Positions 22,409 to 23,235 of a stretch of 23,235 nucleotides of DNA are shown here, piece after piece (the first letter of the stretch is position 1; every line of letters begins with the position of its first letter). This DNA comes from JAAFHN01 sp031421855 (lineage in GTDB: Bacteria; Pseudomonadota; Gammaproteobacteria; Burkholderiales; Burkholderiaceae_C), in the NCBI GenBank assembly GCA_031421855.1, contig JANOPN010000156.1, positions 1 to 23,235 on the forward strand, given 5' to 3'. The translations under genes and the position numbers were made by a program. Under the pieces are notes generated by a model. The model saw only the letters and a program-made list of their open reading frames with translations, was not told the DNA's origin and ran no database searches.

Positions 22409-22773
22409 TTTACGAACTCCTATCGATCAGCCTATTGTAAGACGCTTAGGAATTACACAAAATTGTCCCAGCAAGGCGCGGCGACGACGACAGTGCAAAT
22501 AGAAGGGTCGTCGTGGTCAGGTCTTACATTGCCACATTTTGGCTTGAGTTGAATTCTCGTTTCACTACTATATTTATAGCAACAAACTCAATGAATACCG
22601 TGACCAAGTGCCAAAAATGCACTCGGAATACCACAAAACCCTCTTCTCAGTCCTCTGCGGCCTCAGCGCCTCAGCGTTGAACTGCCCCATCGACCCAAGA
22701 GAGCCGTTGATTAGGCGCTTGGTCACCGAATTCATTGGGTTTATTGCTTCTCAATCAGGAGTAACTTACGCCA
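22409..22773. other. Intergenic region carrying a MITE-like unit
   Basis: 365 bp. It contains the antitoxin's candidate promoter at its left end, about 110 bp in which I see nothing specific (22462-22575), and the MITE-like unit 22576-22747. The stop of the SDR-like gene follows at 22774. Confidence 0.6.
22576..22747. repeat. MITE-like unit: two inverted copies of the dispersed repeat around a ~100-bp core
   Basis: The left arm (22576-22613, tatagcaacaaactcaatga, then ataccgtgaccaagtgcc) and the right arm (22714-22747, inverted, ending in the complement of gcaataaacccaatgaattc) are two copies of the dispersed family facing each other. The core contains three 8-bp units, CCTCTGCG-G-CCTCAGCG-CCTCAGCG, followed by TTGAA (22653-22682). 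No open frame of significance lies inside, so any movement would depend on a transposase elsewhere. Confidence 0.7.
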
Positions 22774-23235
22774 TCAAGACATCCGAAAATCGTCCGCCAA
22801 GCGCACCCGCTCATATTCAACCGGTTCGGGTGGGCGGCCCAGCAGCTCGGGTAGGTGGTTGGGGCGCGGGACGTTGTCGCGTTGCAGCAAGATCCAGTGT
22901 CCGTAGCTGAATGGGCTGAACCGGCCCACGTCGCACAGGTGCGCGCCCATGCGCATGACCCAGTTGGGCATGGGAATTTGCAGCGCCGGTTTGGCGGCAT
23001 GCTCGGTTCGCTCAACCCCGCGCAGCATTTGCAGGTATTGCGCGTAGGCAAAAAGCCGCGTGCCGCCTAAATTGGCTTCGCGGTGGTTGATGAGGCTGGG
23101 TTTGGCAGCCAAGCTGGCATAAGCCATGGCCAAGTCGCTGGCTCGAACGGCTGCAATTTGCCCCACGGCGCCGCGCGGGACAAAATGCACCGGCCAACTG
23201 GCGAGCATGCGCAGCCAACTCGCGCCAAAACCACC
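22774..23235 (-). CDS. SDR / NAD-dependent epimerase-like protein, C-terminal part
   Basis: At least 153 codons; the frame is open to the right edge (…GGFGASWLRMLASWPVHFVPRG), so the N-terminus with the nucleotide-binding loop lies outside the window. VHFVPRGAVGQIAAVRASDLAMAY, then NLGGTRLFAYAQYLQMLRG and the terminal LLGRPPEPVEYERVRLADDF, are like the C-terminal halves of NAD(P)-binding epimerase/dehydratase-type (atypical SDR) proteins that Burkholderiales often carry. Substrate unknown. It ends just beside the MITE-like unit. Confidence 0.65.
   Translation of the reverse strand, partial: GGFGASWLRMLASWPVHFVPRGAVGQIAAVRASDLAMAYASLAAKPSLINHREANLGGTRLFAYAQYLQMLRGVERTEHAAKPALQIPMPNWVMRMGAHLCDVGRFSPFSYGHWILLQRDNVPRPNHLPELLGRPPEPVEYERVRLADDFRMS

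Noticed and set aside
22608..22910. A 100-codon plus-strand open frame across the MITE-like unit and the SDR-like gene
   Set aside because: It starts in a repeat copy and runs antisense into a real gene, with no ribosome site.

Overview
The window looks like a chromosomal stretch from a betaproteobacterium, probably Burkholderiales close to Comamonadaceae. This rests on recognition rather than a database search. The signs are an ImuA-ImuB pair of the betaproteobacterial type under a LexA box of the form CTGT-N8-ACAG, high GC with dense short intergenic regions, a winged-helix/TolB-N/TPR regulator, and a dispersed repeat that begins TTGATAGCA.

Left part (1-4710): the 3' end of a DUF1801-type gene converges on imuB and imuA, the SOS mutagenesis accessory genes. 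imuA has a LexA box lying exactly between its -35 and -10 and may be translated from a leaderless mRNA. A strong terminator separates it from a gamma-glutamyltransferase predicted to be a lipoprotein. All three genes are on the minus strand.

Centre (5058-11885): two very long tandem lipoprotein genes on the plus strand, about 1060 codons each, are paralogues. Their first ~700 residues are highly alike and their last ~300 share little beyond architecture and paired cysteines. A compact RHH/PIN toxin-antitoxin pair (vapBC-like) follows.

Middle right (12582-16756): a tightly packed minus-strand operon encodes an exported beta-propeller protein, an exported NodB-like deacetylase with an altered metal-binding motif, and a membrane di-iron hydroxylase of the sterol desaturase family. 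The tag gene (3-methyladenine glycosylase I) lies divergent to it and converges on an unrecognised 209-aa gene.

Right part (17213-23235): a winged-helix/TolB-N/TPR regulator, a 700-aa FAD-dependent oxidoreductase, a remnant of a beta-lactamase-fold hydrolase lacking its catalytic part, a REP-like palindromic element, a second toxin-antitoxin pair (AbrB/PIN), and the C-terminal part of an SDR/epimerase-like protein.

A roughly 40-bp dispersed repeat is the most striking cross-cutting feature. I count about nine copies, some intergenic and some inside genes. They are read as protein in imuB (twice) and in the signal peptide of the NodB-like deacetylase, and one copy supplies the start codon of the hydrolase remnant. 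Two copies face each other around a ~100-bp core and form a MITE-like unit at 22576-22747. I saw no rRNA, tRNA, CRISPR array, transposase or integrase.
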